Below, in pieces: positions 18,701 to 26,600 of a DNA stretch of 64,000 nt. This DNA is from Streptomyces sp. NBC_01335. Its GTDB lineage: Bacteria > Actinomycetota > Actinomycetes > Streptomycetales > Streptomycetaceae. Under the pieces are notes generated by a model. That model was not told the DNA's origin, made no database searches, and saw only the letters and a program-made list of their open reading frames with translations. The stretch's first letter is position 1. Each line of letters opens with the position of its first letter. Where the stretch lies: positions 8,045,001-8,109,000 of the forward strand of contig NZ_CP108370.1 of NCBI RefSeq assembly GCF_035953295.1. Direction: 5' to 3'. A program made the translations under genes and the position numbers.

Positions 18701-18936
18701 TTGTAGAAGGTGAGGTCGTAGTCCTCGCCCGAGTGCGTCATCCAGCCGCTGAGGGCGGAGAAGTCGTTCGCGGTGACCGCGCGCATACCGGTGTCCTGGA
18801 TGTCCATCCGGAACAGCGGGATGCCCTCCTTGCTGCTCAGCTTCTCGAAGAGCCCTTTTCGGCTGGGAACGCCGTACCCGGTGAAGAGGGTGACGGCCTT
18901 GCCCCAGTAGTCATCGGTGTCGTAGTTGGCCGGCAT
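15799..18936 (-). CDS. AAWKG-family T7SS-associated protein with PDGT repeats (1045 aa)
   Basis: Start chosen at ATG 18936 with GGAG 8 nt upstream. Residues 1-430 are largely helical and contain AWRGKAAG (Trp212), a WxG-like motif that matches the Streptomyces AAWKG family. Residues about 430-530 are Leu-Asn-Asp repeats (LND, GLN) suggesting a helical or coiled stalk. Residues about 605-805 are repeated strands of the type YPDGTV/TTTAPDGTV, resembling the G-box beta-meander of TCP10/CPAP proteins. The C-terminus is low complexity: four SSGGL units, then Gly/Met-rich stretches. There is no signal peptide or membrane segment. It sits between the T7SS-associated gene and the YbaB-like gene. Inference: a T7SS substrate or surface/extracellular structural component. 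Confidence 0.75.
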   Translation of the reverse strand: MPANYDTDDYWGKAVTLFTGYGVPSRKGLFEKLSSKEGIPLFRMDIQDTGMRAVTANDFSALSGWMTHSGEDYDLTFYNAGGDGSHGGVSMRRARIVFIGVPTDANGQARLLEQGETMAGGEFTGHYGDEWDFGPLGQYVSGSKGALDELLDTRSSRGFSYSGLAVLNNEAVDLDSFERTGRAFDRALGFFNEHATALAQWETSLGSEQSAWRGKAAGLFWHLVHQLHKNYDSYVEQMGGATYTGTHTSPTGYVPKSRLSDALISAQKTLIDEATNLRNAWTTWANTREHDPHRSVLEILDQVSAWVLENNIPHIQQHTSGGYYSTTVTYSSTAAFKQNHPVYGDLNDTANWKKIGEAAVKRWNDYIEAQLIPVATTALTNVNNAWIDVQDAFDEPLKTKDTSTLSEEYQKDEADLAREEAENNSNTLNDTLNNLGNGLGDNFDNLNDNLNKNLNDINDGLNENLNDVTSGLNDSLNGLGDGLGDGLDKGLNDINDGLGESVDNLNSGLDGINDGLNEAVSGLGDGLGGLGGDPGTGGLGTDTTTDLNGLTDPNLAGLTGGLNLAGPGSPSKNDGKTSDLNGGLGLDALTNPDGSTTQLNADGSLTTTYPDGTVQKVDPAAGTVTTTAPDGTVTTSDLNTGVGFTNPDGSVTTLNPDGTLTTTRPDGTVQTLDPDTGAVSTTAPDGTVTQSTLHPHTGAFTTADGNTAQLNPDGSLATTYPDGTVQKIDPATGTVTTTAPDGTVTTSHLNSGVGFTNPDGSVTTLNPDGTLTTTYPDGTKEVLDPDTGALTTTSPNGTSTTTDLNGSSLGGGLDLDFPDIPTTGSSSLNGSSGPGTAGSSFDSLTSLNHDGLSSGGLSSGGLSSGGLSSGGSGSFLDDTAAYEDYDSTPYTGGALGAPGGSSGALAATAEGASGSSGSPSGVPLNPSGMGGGMGGGGMGGMGGGGGGGSSERVRNVLSETGGAVSRRASGSRARGAVADEDEEIRVTRGGTATSSSPFYPGGGGGGGAQAGQSTESGDRARNSWVAEDEDVWGTDEGGSPAVIGR
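16328..16387 (-). repeat. 15-bp tandem repeat, four units, encoding SSGGL
   Basis: Two identical CCCGAGGAAAGGCCC units (plus strand) are followed by two degenerate ones. They encode SSGGL-type repeats in the C-terminal low-complexity tail of the AAWKG-family protein. Confidence 0.85.
16600..17170 (-). repeat. Internal duplication, 333-bp period, in the PDGT repeat region
   Basis: Stretches near 16621 and 16954, and near 16703 and 17036, are almost identical and exactly 333 bp (111 codons) apart. The PDGT beta-repeat block was therefore lengthened by an in-frame duplication. Each period contains about ten short strands built around (Y/N/A)PDG(T/S). Confidence 0.85.
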
Positions 18937-19016
18937 GGCGAGAACTCCGCGGAAGGTGGGGTGCGGACAGGAAGGGCGGGGGCGGGGGTACGTCCTGCGT
19001 GGGCGTACGGCCCGGG

Positions 19017-19454
19017 TCAGGCCTCCGTGGAGCCGCCGCCCAGGTCCGTGTCGACGTCGGAGAAGATGTCCAGCAACTTCTCGCCGTCGATGGAGGTGAG
19101 CGAGGTTCCCTGCGTCTTGAGCAGCGTTCTGATCGTCTCGCCCAAGTCCCGGTCGATGTCGGCGAAGAGGGTGCCCTGGGCGTCGAAGATCTCGTCGATC
19201 GCCTCGGCCGCCGTCTTGACCACCGTCACCAGACTGGAGCCGCTCACGGTCTCGTCGCCGGCCATCAGCCCGATCGCCAGTACGGGGTTCTCGTCGATGT
19301 GCTCGGGCGTGGTGATGCCCTTCACGATGCTGTGCAACGCCCGGACGCCTGCCTCGTCCTTGCCGATGGCCTTGAGGTCGGCGATGAAGTCCGCGACGTC
19401 GATGTCCTTGAACCGCTGGAGACCGGCCGAGTCCAGATGGGTGAGGTCTGCCAT
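19017..19454 (-). CDS. Type VII secretion-associated small protein
   Basis: 145 aa, acidic and helical. Start ATG 19454 with AGGAGG 5 nt upstream. Sequence blocks such as DIDVADFIADLK, AIGLMAGDETVSGSS and GEKLLDIFSDVDTDLGGG match my recollection of a Streptomyces family called 'type VII secretion system-associated protein'. No WxG motif, signal peptide or membrane segment is visible. It lies between the EsxA-like gene and the AAWKG-type gene in the same operon. Function unknown; a chaperone or substrate role is only an inference from position. Confidence 0.6.
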   Translation of the reverse strand: MADLTHLDSAGLQRFKDIDVADFIADLKAIGKDEAGVRALHSIVKGITTPEHIDENPVLAIGLMAGDETVSGSSLVTVVKTAAEAIDEIFDAQGTLFADIDRDLGETIRTLLKTQGTSLTSIDGEKLLDIFSDVDTDLGGGSTEA

Positions 19455-19539
19455 GACATCCTCCTGCTGAGTGTCCTGCGTCCGGAAGTGCGGGCCGGGC
19501 GGCCCGGTCCGGCCGGGTGCCGCCCGGCCCTGAGCCGCG

Positions 19540-19863
19540 TCAGCGGCCGATGGTGACCTCGGACCACATCTGGGTCAGCGAGTTCTCGCTGTACTTGTAG
19601 CTGTCGGAGATGTCCGTCAGCAGCCCGGAGTGCGAGGTGAGCAGGGTCTCCATGTTCTTCACCGCGCCGTCCCAGGCCGCCTGCTTCTGGCGGTAGGTGT
19701 CGGCGTCGGTGCCGTACCACGTCTTGATGAGCTCGCCGAGTTCCGCTTCGAGCGAGGACAGCGTGTTCGCGATGGCCTTCGTCTGCTGGACCATGTCGTC
19801 GGCGGCGTTGTTCATGTGGTTGTAGTCGACGTAGATGTAACCGTCGGTCAGGTTGTCGGGCAC
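19540..19863 (-). CDS. esxA: WXG100 family protein (EsxA-like)
   Basis: 107 aa, with the length and helix-turn-helix hairpin pattern of ESX proteins. WYG (in KTWYGTDADTYR) sits at the central turn. GTG start at 19863 with AGAAGG 5 nt upstream. It follows the second WXG100 gene on the same strand, separated by an intergenic hairpin. Known for the family: EsxA/EsxB-type proteins form an antiparallel four-helix heterodimer exported by EccC, with a YxxxD/E-type signal on one partner. The 'A' label is by similarity and order, not by experiment. Confidence 0.85.
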   Translation of the reverse strand: MPDNLTDGYIYVDYNHMNNAADDMVQQTKAIANTLSSLEAELGELIKTWYGTDADTYRQKQAAWDGAVKNMETLLTSHSGLLTDISDSYKYSENSLTQMWSEVTIGR

Positions 19864-19913
19864 GGAAGCCTTCTCTCGCTCAGTGGGACGGTGTGCGTAC
19901 GGACTCCGGGCCC

Positions 19914-19973
19914 GAGGCCCCTCGTTCGGATCGTGCGGGGCTCGCCCGATCCGGACGAAAGACCCCGGGCCTC
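19914..19973 (-). terminator. Compound palindromic hairpin between the two WXG100 genes (copy 1)
   Basis: Nested arms: GAGGCCC (19914-19920) with GGGCCTC (19967-19973); TCGTTCGGATCG (19922-19933) with CGATCCGGACGA (19947-19958, one G-T pair); and GGGC/GCCC at the tip. It lies directly after the EsxB-like stop codon and before the EsxA-like gene. A near-identical element follows the last PTM gene at 44686-44735. It probably acts as an attenuator, partial terminator or mRNA-stabilising stem. Confidence 0.75.
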
Positions 19974-20304
19974 AGCCGGCGAGCTGGTCGAAAGCCGACT
20001 GCGACTGCGAGTACGCCTGGTTGATCGAGTCGTTCGAAGATCCCTGGGTCTTGTTGTGCTGCACCAGGCTCTGGTTCAGCTTGTCGACCATGTCCTCCAG
20101 GTTCCGCAGGATCACGTTGGCCTGGTCGTCCCACTGCTTGAGCAGCTGGCCGAACTGGCCGCCGTCGCTGCCCTGGTAGCCGCTCGACAGAGTGGCGCGG
20201 GTGGCGTCGACGTCCTGGCGTGACTTGAGAATGCCGCTGAAGGCGCTCTCCAGGGCCTGGATGCCGTTGCGGGTCGACTGTTCACTGGACTGCTGTCCTG
20301 CCAT
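19972..20304 (-). CDS. esxB: WXG100 family protein (EsxB-like), Trp-less turn
   Basis: 110 aa with an ESX-type helical hairpin. The turn reads YQGSDG, so the canonical Trp is replaced by Tyr. Start ATG 20304 is preceded by AGAGGTGG. It is the first small gene after eccB and the proximal member of the esx pair. A good promoter lies about 40 nt upstream, so it probably heads its own transcript as well as being read from eccD-eccB. Expected partner: the EsxA-like protein encoded next. The C-terminus (SQSQSAFDQLAG) is short and has no clear YxxxD/E signal after the second helix. Confidence 0.85.
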   Translation of the reverse strand: MAGQQSSEQSTRNGIQALESAFSGILKSRQDVDATRATLSSGYQGSDGGQFGQLLKQWDDQANVILRNLEDMVDKLNQSLVQHNKTQGSSNDSINQAYSQSQSAFDQLAG

Positions 20305-20345
20305 GGGTCCACCTCTTCGATGCTCGGTGTCGTTCCGATTCGTGG

Positions 20346-20375
20346 AGACTAGGGTTCAGCAAGTTGACTGTGCAA
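20346..20375 (-). promoter_or_regulatory. Candidate housekeeping-type promoter for the esx operon
   Basis: On the minus strand, TTGCAC (20370-20375), an 18-bp spacer and TAGTCT (20346-20351) resemble a sigma-HrdB promoter. An inverted repeat GTTG-N6-CAAC (20363-20376) overlaps the -35 box and could be an operator. It lies about 40 bp upstream of the EsxB-like start. Confidence 0.5.
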
Positions 20376-20482
20376 CAGATCCCCGAATGCCAGAGCTTCT
20401 GTTGAGGTAGCGACAACTCCACCTCATGCATGTGTCGTTCATGTGACACCGACGCCTTTCGCGGGCCCGGCGACGGCGGAAT

Positions 20483-22042
20483 TCAGCCGGTTCCGGTTGT
20501 CTTCGGGCCGTTCTCCTCGCCCGGCGCCGTCCGGACGCCGTCCGGGGGGCCGGCAGCGGCCGGATCCGTGTCCCCGCAGGAGGTCGCGGTGACAGGTGCG
20601 GCGCCGCCGGAAGCGGCCGCCGTACTGAGATCAGGACCGGTCGCCAGCATCGCGAGCAGCGGTGAGGGCAGATACTGTGCCGTCACATCGCCGTATCCCA
20701 GGGCGTCGAGCGCCGCTCGGTCGGCCACGCGGTACTTGATGCCGTCGTCACCCACCAGATACGTCGTGTCGCCTACCCGCCCGCCCGCCGCTCCCAGGGC
20801 CCTCACCAGAACCCCGTGACCGGGCCGGGCGACGACCGCGTCCACCGCCAGGCACGGTGCCGACGCCCGGTCCGAGGTGCCCTGCGCGACGGGCGTCAGC
20901 GAGTCCACCGGCACCACGGCCGACGTGACCCGGGTGCCCCCGGCGTCGGTGCCCACCCGGGTACAGACAGCGGAGCCGTCCGCCACGGAAACCGCCTTGG
21001 GCGGACTGTCCGGCAGCCCCTCGACCGACGCGCCCCTGCTCGCCGTGGCAGGCGCCTGGTGATCGCCGAGGACATCGGCGCCGATCTGCCGGGCCGCCGG
21101 AGAACCACCCCCGTACGCCTTCTCCCGGGTGGCCGGATCGCCCAGGACGAGAGCCGTCCCCGTGGTCGTCAGCGGTACGAGTCCCTCGGACCGGAGCTGG
21201 TACTGCTGGGTCCCGGAACCGGGCAGCCGCACGGTGAAGACCTGGCCCACCCGGGTCGCCGAACCGCCCAGCGAGGGCCCGGCGGAACCCAGCCCCGGCA
21301 CGGCCCGAGGAGCAAGGTCGGGACCCGCCACCAAGGCGTCCAGGAAGGCCGCCGACACGGGTCGTGGCGCCACCGACCCGTAGCCGAGGGAGAGGACCGC
21401 GCCGGACTTCGCGTCGAGCCGCAGCCGGCTGCCCTGCCACACCAGGTACATCGCCTCGTCGGGGCCACGCACCACCACGGCCGACCCCTCGCCGAGCGGC
21501 GCGGCCTCCACCGGAGCCCCGGTCACGACCGCCGTCACGGCCTGGTCCCGGCGTCCCCCCGCGGGGCCGGCTTCCGCCTTCACCGCGGAACACACCTGCC
21601 AGGCGCCGGTCTCCAGCTCACCGGTGCCGGGCACCGTGTCGGGCGCCCCGGAAATGCCCACCGTGGCCCCCACGGGGGTGTCCCGCAGCGAAGCCGTTCC
21701 CACACTCGTGGTGGCCAGGCCGGCACCGCCGATCAGCAGGGCGGAGGAGTAGTTGCGCACCGGCCGCAGCCGCCCGCCGATGAAGAGATACCGGGCGCCC
21801 GTCTCCTTGTTCACGATCAAGGTGTCGCCGCTCCGCCACGAGTCCTTCCCGCCGGGGGAGATGAGACCGAACACCACCGCCCCTGCCGACAGCAGCACGG
21901 CGATGACCAGTCCGATCACCGCTCCCCGGGTGGTGCGCCCCAACGGGCTCTCGGCGGCGTCCGGATCGGCGAGCAGCATCCCGGAAGTGAGCCGCCCCAT
22001 GATGAAGGAGTGGGCCTGCGCCTGATCGCGCTTCGATTGCAT
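20483..22042 (-). CDS. eccB: T7SS core component EccB
   Basis: 519 aa. A short cytoplasmic N-terminus (MQSKRDQAQAHSFIMGRL, typical of EccB) is followed by one transmembrane helix at about 40-65. A large extracytoplasmic domain then opens with the EccB block GDTLIVNKETGARYLFIGG. EccB anchors the membrane core of the ESX secreton. The gene ends in a Thr/Gly/Pro-rich tail. It lies 18 nt after eccD, so the two are co-transcribed. The start at ATG 22042 has only a weak AGGA upstream. Confidence 0.92.
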   Translation of the reverse strand: MQSKRDQAQAHSFIMGRLTSGMLLADPDAAESPLGRTTRGAVIGLVIAVLLSAGAVVFGLISPGGKDSWRSGDTLIVNKETGARYLFIGGRLRPVRNYSSALLIGGAGLATTSVGTASLRDTPVGATVGISGAPDTVPGTGELETGAWQVCSAVKAEAGPAGGRRDQAVTAVVTGAPVEAAPLGEGSAVVVRGPDEAMYLVWQGSRLRLDAKSGAVLSLGYGSVAPRPVSAAFLDALVAGPDLAPRAVPGLGSAGPSLGGSATRVGQVFTVRLPGSGTQQYQLRSEGLVPLTTTGTALVLGDPATREKAYGGGSPAARQIGADVLGDHQAPATASRGASVEGLPDSPPKAVSVADGSAVCTRVGTDAGGTRVTSAVVPVDSLTPVAQGTSDRASAPCLAVDAVVARPGHGVLVRALGAAGGRVGDTTYLVGDDGIKYRVADRAALDALGYGDVTAQYLPSPLLAMLATGPDLSTAAASGGAAPVTATSCGDTDPAAAGPPDGVRTAPGEENGPKTTGTG

Positions 22043-22060
22043 CGTCGCCTGCTTCCTGGC

Positions 22061-23473
22061 TCAGCCGGTGAGGGCGCGCAGCGCGCCGAAGACGCCCAGG
22101 ACCCAGAGCGTCAAGGGCAGCAGACCGATCGCGAGCAGCGAGTGCAGCAGCTCCGCCGCCCGCCCCCAGTAGGGGACCATCCGGCGCCCGGGAACGGTCC
22201 AGGTCGCGATGGCGAGGGCCGCCGCCAGGGCCGTCAGCCCGACCACCAGCAGAGGGCGGTCGGACGAGGGGGCGCTTCCCGCCAGGGAGAGCGTCAGAAG
22301 AGCCGCTCCCCAGGCGCCGGGCACCACGAGCGTCAGGCGCTGACGGACGTTCACCATGCCCCGCCCGTGCATCAGGAGGAGCAGGGAGAGTGCCACGGCC
22401 GTCAGCGATTCCGGCAGGTCGGGGTTGAGGGCGAGCGTCGCGAGGCAGCCCGCGCAGATCACCCCGGTCGCCGCGTAGAGCGCGGTCATCCACTTGCTCG
22501 CGAGCTCTGTCCGGGTCGCCACGTCGGGACCGCCGTAGGGCTCGATGCCTTCCTGGAGTTCCCGCGCGTTCGTCGGCAGGGCCGGCATGCGCATTCCCGC
22601 CAACTTGAACGAGAGGGCAGGCACGAAACCGCCGAAGAGGACCACCACGGCGGCGACCGCGCCCGCGGAGTCGTCCACGGCGAGGCCCAGCACGGTCATC
22701 AGGGCTCCGGCGGCCGCCGAGGCGAGTGCCACCACGGCGGAGGCGAGGAACAGGGGCGTGTACACCGCCACCATCGCCAGCCCGAGGACGGCGCCTCCGG
22801 CCCACGCGGCTCCTGCCGCGAGCAGCCGGGCGCCGAACACCTCATGGCCCTGCGGGCCCGTGATCTCACCGCCCGGCAGCAGCCAGCCCGCCAGCGCGAG
22901 GCAGGGGGCCGCCATGAAGGCGAGCGTCGCGCCGGTCGCGGCGTCACCGACCGCACGGCCCGCCGACGCGGCGCCGGCGAGCAGGACCAACCCCACCGCC
23001 CCCGCGGTGGCGGCGCGCACCGCGGCGGAACCGCCGGGCCGGCACAGCACCAGCAGCGCGACGACCAGCACCACGACGATCAGGGCCCGCAACAGCCGCC
23101 GGCCGGCCTCCGGGGTCCACCCGTGCAGTCGGTCCCGGGTCACCGCGGCGATGCCGTCGACCAGATCGTCCAGACGGACTTCGGGCAAGGCGTCGGTGTG
23201 CGGACGCAGATAGAGGACGTCTCCGTCCTTGAGAGCGAGAGCGCCCAGGGTGCTCTCCTCGTCCAGGGCTTTGCCGCCCAGCAGTTGCAGCACCCAGCCG
23301 TCGTGCTCCAGGCCGTTCTCCTCCACTTCCTCACCGGCGTAGCGCAGTACGGTGGGCAGGAGGTCGGCCACCGGCACGTCGGCCGGTACGGCCAGGTCGA
23401 TGGTTCTGGCCGGTGCGCGCACGGTCAGGCGGCAGAGGCCCGCGACGGAACTTTCGGACATCGGGGGGATCAC
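22061..23473 (-). CDS. eccD: T7SS membrane channel component EccD
   Basis: About 470 aa. The N-terminal ubiquitin-like domain (CRLTVRAPARTIDLAVP through DVLYLRP, residues about 14-92) is followed by about eleven hydrophobic segments from residue about 130 to the C-terminus, the standard EccD architecture (cytoplasmic ring domain plus polytopic channel subunit). Two starts are possible: GTG 23473, used here, and ATG 23461, giving MSESS. Neither has ideal RBS spacing (GGGAGAA abuts the GTG). It is first in the minus-strand operon and divergent from eccC across a 224-bp region with direct repeats. Confidence 0.92.
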   Translation of the reverse strand: MIPPMSESSVAGLCRLTVRAPARTIDLAVPADVPVADLLPTVLRYAGEEVEENGLEHDGWVLQLLGGKALDEESTLGALALKDGDVLYLRPHTDALPEVRLDDLVDGIAAVTRDRLHGWTPEAGRRLLRALIVVVLVVALLVLCRPGGSAAVRAATAGAVGLVLLAGAASAGRAVGDAATGATLAFMAAPCLALAGWLLPGGEITGPQGHEVFGARLLAAGAAWAGGAVLGLAMVAVYTPLFLASAVVALASAAAGALMTVLGLAVDDSAGAVAAVVVLFGGFVPALSFKLAGMRMPALPTNARELQEGIEPYGGPDVATRTELASKWMTALYAATGVICAGCLATLALNPDLPESLTAVALSLLLLMHGRGMVNVRQRLTLVVPGAWGAALLTLSLAGSAPSSDRPLLVVGLTALAAALAIATWTVPGRRMVPYWGRAAELLHSLLAIGLLPLTLWVLGVFGALRALTG

Positions 23474-23501
23474 TTCTCCCAGTGCGTGGCCGGAGGGGGA
23501 T

Positions 23502-23607
23502 GCGTGAGTCGATCGGATGCAGACCCCGAAGGGTGTTTTCGAAGGCTAGTTGATCAAACGCGAACTCCGGGGGGCGGTTTGGACGCGTGAGTTGATCGGA
23601 TGCAGAC
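23502..23607. promoter_or_regulatory. 23-bp direct repeat pair in the eccD/eccC divergent promoter region
   Basis: GCGTGAGTCGATCGGATG... (23502-23524) recurs at 23585-23607 with one difference (T for C at position 9), spaced 83 bp start to start, about eight helical turns. A palindrome TTGATCAA (about 23550-23557) lies between them and shares the TTGATC core of the second copy. This is a likely operator array for co-regulating eccD and eccC. Confidence 0.6.
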
Positions 23608-23683
23608 TACTGATCCTCGAACGGACTCGGTGAACGGCCCCTTTCCCCGGCCGCCTTCGAGGTCCGACCACCGGCAGTGCCCT

Positions 23684-23689
23684 AAGGAG
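23684..23689 (+). promoter_or_regulatory. Ribosome binding site that fixes the TTG start of eccC
   Basis: AAGGAG lies 8 nt before TTG 23698. No better ATG or GTG start with an RBS precedes the first conserved residues, so the TTG start is preferred. Confidence 0.7.
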
Positions 23690-23697
23690 CCCGTGCG

Positions 23698-26600
23698 TTG
23701 AGTGTCGTACTGATACGCCGCCCCGCCCGCCGCCGCGGACCCGACATGCCGGAGGGCGAGCTCAGCCTCCAGGAGCCGCCGACGCTCCCGGAGACCGTCC
23801 CCGACACCTCGGCCGTGTGGACGTACCTGCCGATGGCGATGATGTCCGTGTCGATGATGCTGATCTTCATCCGGCCCGGCGGATCCAACGGCGTCTTCAC
23901 CTACCTCGCACTCGGCATGATGGTCATGGCGTCCGGAGCCATGATGATCGGCCAGGTGATGCGCAAGAGCGGCGACCGCAAGCAGCGGCTGCGCGGCGAA
24001 CGCCGGGACTACCTGCGCTATCTCTCGCAGACCCGCCGCAAGGTGCAGCGCACCGTCGTCGAGCAGCAGCTCGCGCTGGCCTGGCGTCACCCCGCACCGG
24101 CCACCCTGCGCTCCATGGTGCGCACCACCCGCCTGTGGGAACGCCGCACGAAGGACGACGACTTCGGCGAAGTGCGCGTGGCGGTCGGCGACCAGCAGCT
24201 GTCGCTCCGGCTCACCCCCCTGTCCACCAAGCCGGTCGAGGACCTCGAACCGCTCTGCGCCCACGCGCTGCGCCGCTTCGTCCGCGCCTACAGCTCGGTT
24301 CCGGCACAGCCGATCGCGTTGTACCTGCGCACCTGGTCCCGGGTGCTGCTGCGCGGCGACGACCGGGCCCGCCGGTCCATGGTGCGGGCCGCCATCTGCC
24401 AACTCGCCACGTTCCACCCGCCGGAGGAGCTCTGGATCGCGGTCTGCGTCTCGGACGAGAACCGCCAGGAGTGGGAGTGGGCGAAGTGGCTGCCCCACAA
24501 CCTGCACCCCCAGGAGCAGGACGGCGCCGGGCCCGCCCGGCTGATCGCCTCCACCGTCGCCGACCTGGAGGACCTGCTGGGCGCCGAATTCGCCGAGCGC
24601 CCGGCCTTCGACCCGGAGGCGTTGCCCGGCAGGGAGGAGCCCTTCACCGTGATCGTGGTCGACGGGGCCACCGTGCCCGCGGGCCACCGGATCGACGGGC
24701 CGGGTTTCCGCAACGCCGTCGTCCTCGACCTGTCGGGATCGCTCACCTGGCGGCCCGGCCGCAGCGGTCTGCGGCTCGACGTGACCCCCGACGCCGTCCG
24801 GCTGGTGCGCACCGACCGTGCCCGCAAGGAGCAGACCACCCTCCTCGGCCGTCCGGACAGCATGGGGCCGGTGGCCGCGGAGTCGCTGGCCAGGATGCTC
24901 GCGCCCTACCGGATGAGCCTCGCGGCGGACGCGGCGGAGCCGCTCGCCACCGACGTGCAACTGACCACCCTGCTCGGCATACCCGATCTGCACCGTCATG
25001 ATCCGGCCACCTTCTGGCAGCGCAGCACCGGCGCCGCTCGGCTGCGCGTACCGATCGCGGTGGGCGCGGACGGCACACCCGTCGAACTCGACATCAAGGA
25101 GTCCGCACAGGGCGGCATGGGCCCGCACGGCATGCTCATCGGCGCCACGGGCTCCGGCAAGAGCGAACTGCTGCGCACCCTCGTGCTGGGGCTCGCACTC
25201 AGCAACTCCTCCGAGACCCTCAACTTCGTCCTCGTCGACTTCAAGGGCGGAGCGACGTTCCTCGGTCTCGACGAACTGCCCCACACCTCCGCACTGATCA
25301 CCAACCTCGCGGACGAAGTAGCCCTGGTCGAGAGGATGCAGGACGCCCTGCACGGCGAACTCATCCGCCGTCAGGAGCTGTTGCGGTCCGCGGGCAACTA
25401 CATCTCGGCGCTGGAGTACGAGAAGGCCCGCGCCCAGGGCGCCGCGCTGGCGCCGCTGCCGAGCCTCTTCGTCGTCGTCGACGAGTTCAGCGAGCTGCTC
25501 GCCTCGCACCGCGAGTTCATGGACCTCTTCGTGATGATCGGCCGGCTCGGCAGGTCCCTCGGCGTGCACCTCCTGCTGGCATCCCAGCGCCTGGACGAGG
25601 GGCGTATGCACCAACTGGAGAGCCACCTCTCCTACCGCATCGGACTGCGCACCTTCTCGGCCATGGAGAGCCGGGGCGTGCTCGGTGTTCCGGACGCCTA
25701 CCAGCTGCCGCCCCAGCCGGGCAGCGGTTTCCTCAAAAGCGGTGTCGAGGCACTGACCCGTTTCCGTGCCGCGTACGTCTCCGGCCCCTACCGCCAGCGC
25801 CGGGGCGCGGTCGCCCAGGCCCAGGTGGCGAGCCAGATCGTGCCGTGGTCCGCCGGCTGGGTGGTGCCCCGCACCCCCGCACCCGCGCCCGCCCCCATGA
25901 CGCCCGAGGAAGAAGCGGAGAACCAGGAGACGCTGCTCTCGGCCGCCCTGGACCGGCTGCGCGACTCGGGGCCGCCCGCGCACGAGGTCTGGCTCCCGCC
26001 GCTCGGGCTGTCCCCGACCCTGGACGGTCTGCTCCCCGGTCTCGCCGCAGAGCCCGGCCGGGGGCTCGTCGCCTCCCGCTGGCCGGGTGCCGGCAGGCTC
26101 AGGGTCCCCGTGGGCCTGGTGGACAAGCCGTTCGACCAGCGCCGCGACCCGCTGGTGGTCGACCTGTCGGCGGGCGGCGGCCACGTCGCCATCGCCGGCG
26201 GCTCGCAGAGCGGGAAGTCGACCGTGCTGCGTACCCTCATCGCCTCACTGGCGCTCACCCACACACCCGCCGAAGTCCAGTTCTACTGCCTGGACTTCGG
26301 TGGAGGCTCGCTCTCGGCGCTCTCCGGGCTCCCGCACGTCGGCGGAGTCGCCGCCCGGCTGGACAGCGAACGCATCAGCCGCACGGTGGCCGAGGTGACC
26401 GCCGTGTTCAACCACCGCGAACAGTTCTTCCTCGACCACAGCATCGACTCCATGGCCACCTACCGTCGCAGGCGCGCCGGCGGGGAGTTCGCAGATGAGG
26501 AGCACGGTGACGTCTTCCTCGTCGTCGACGGCTGGTCGGCCGTCCGACAGAACTTCGACCACCTGCTGCCCACGTTCAACCAGATCGCGACCGGCGGTCT

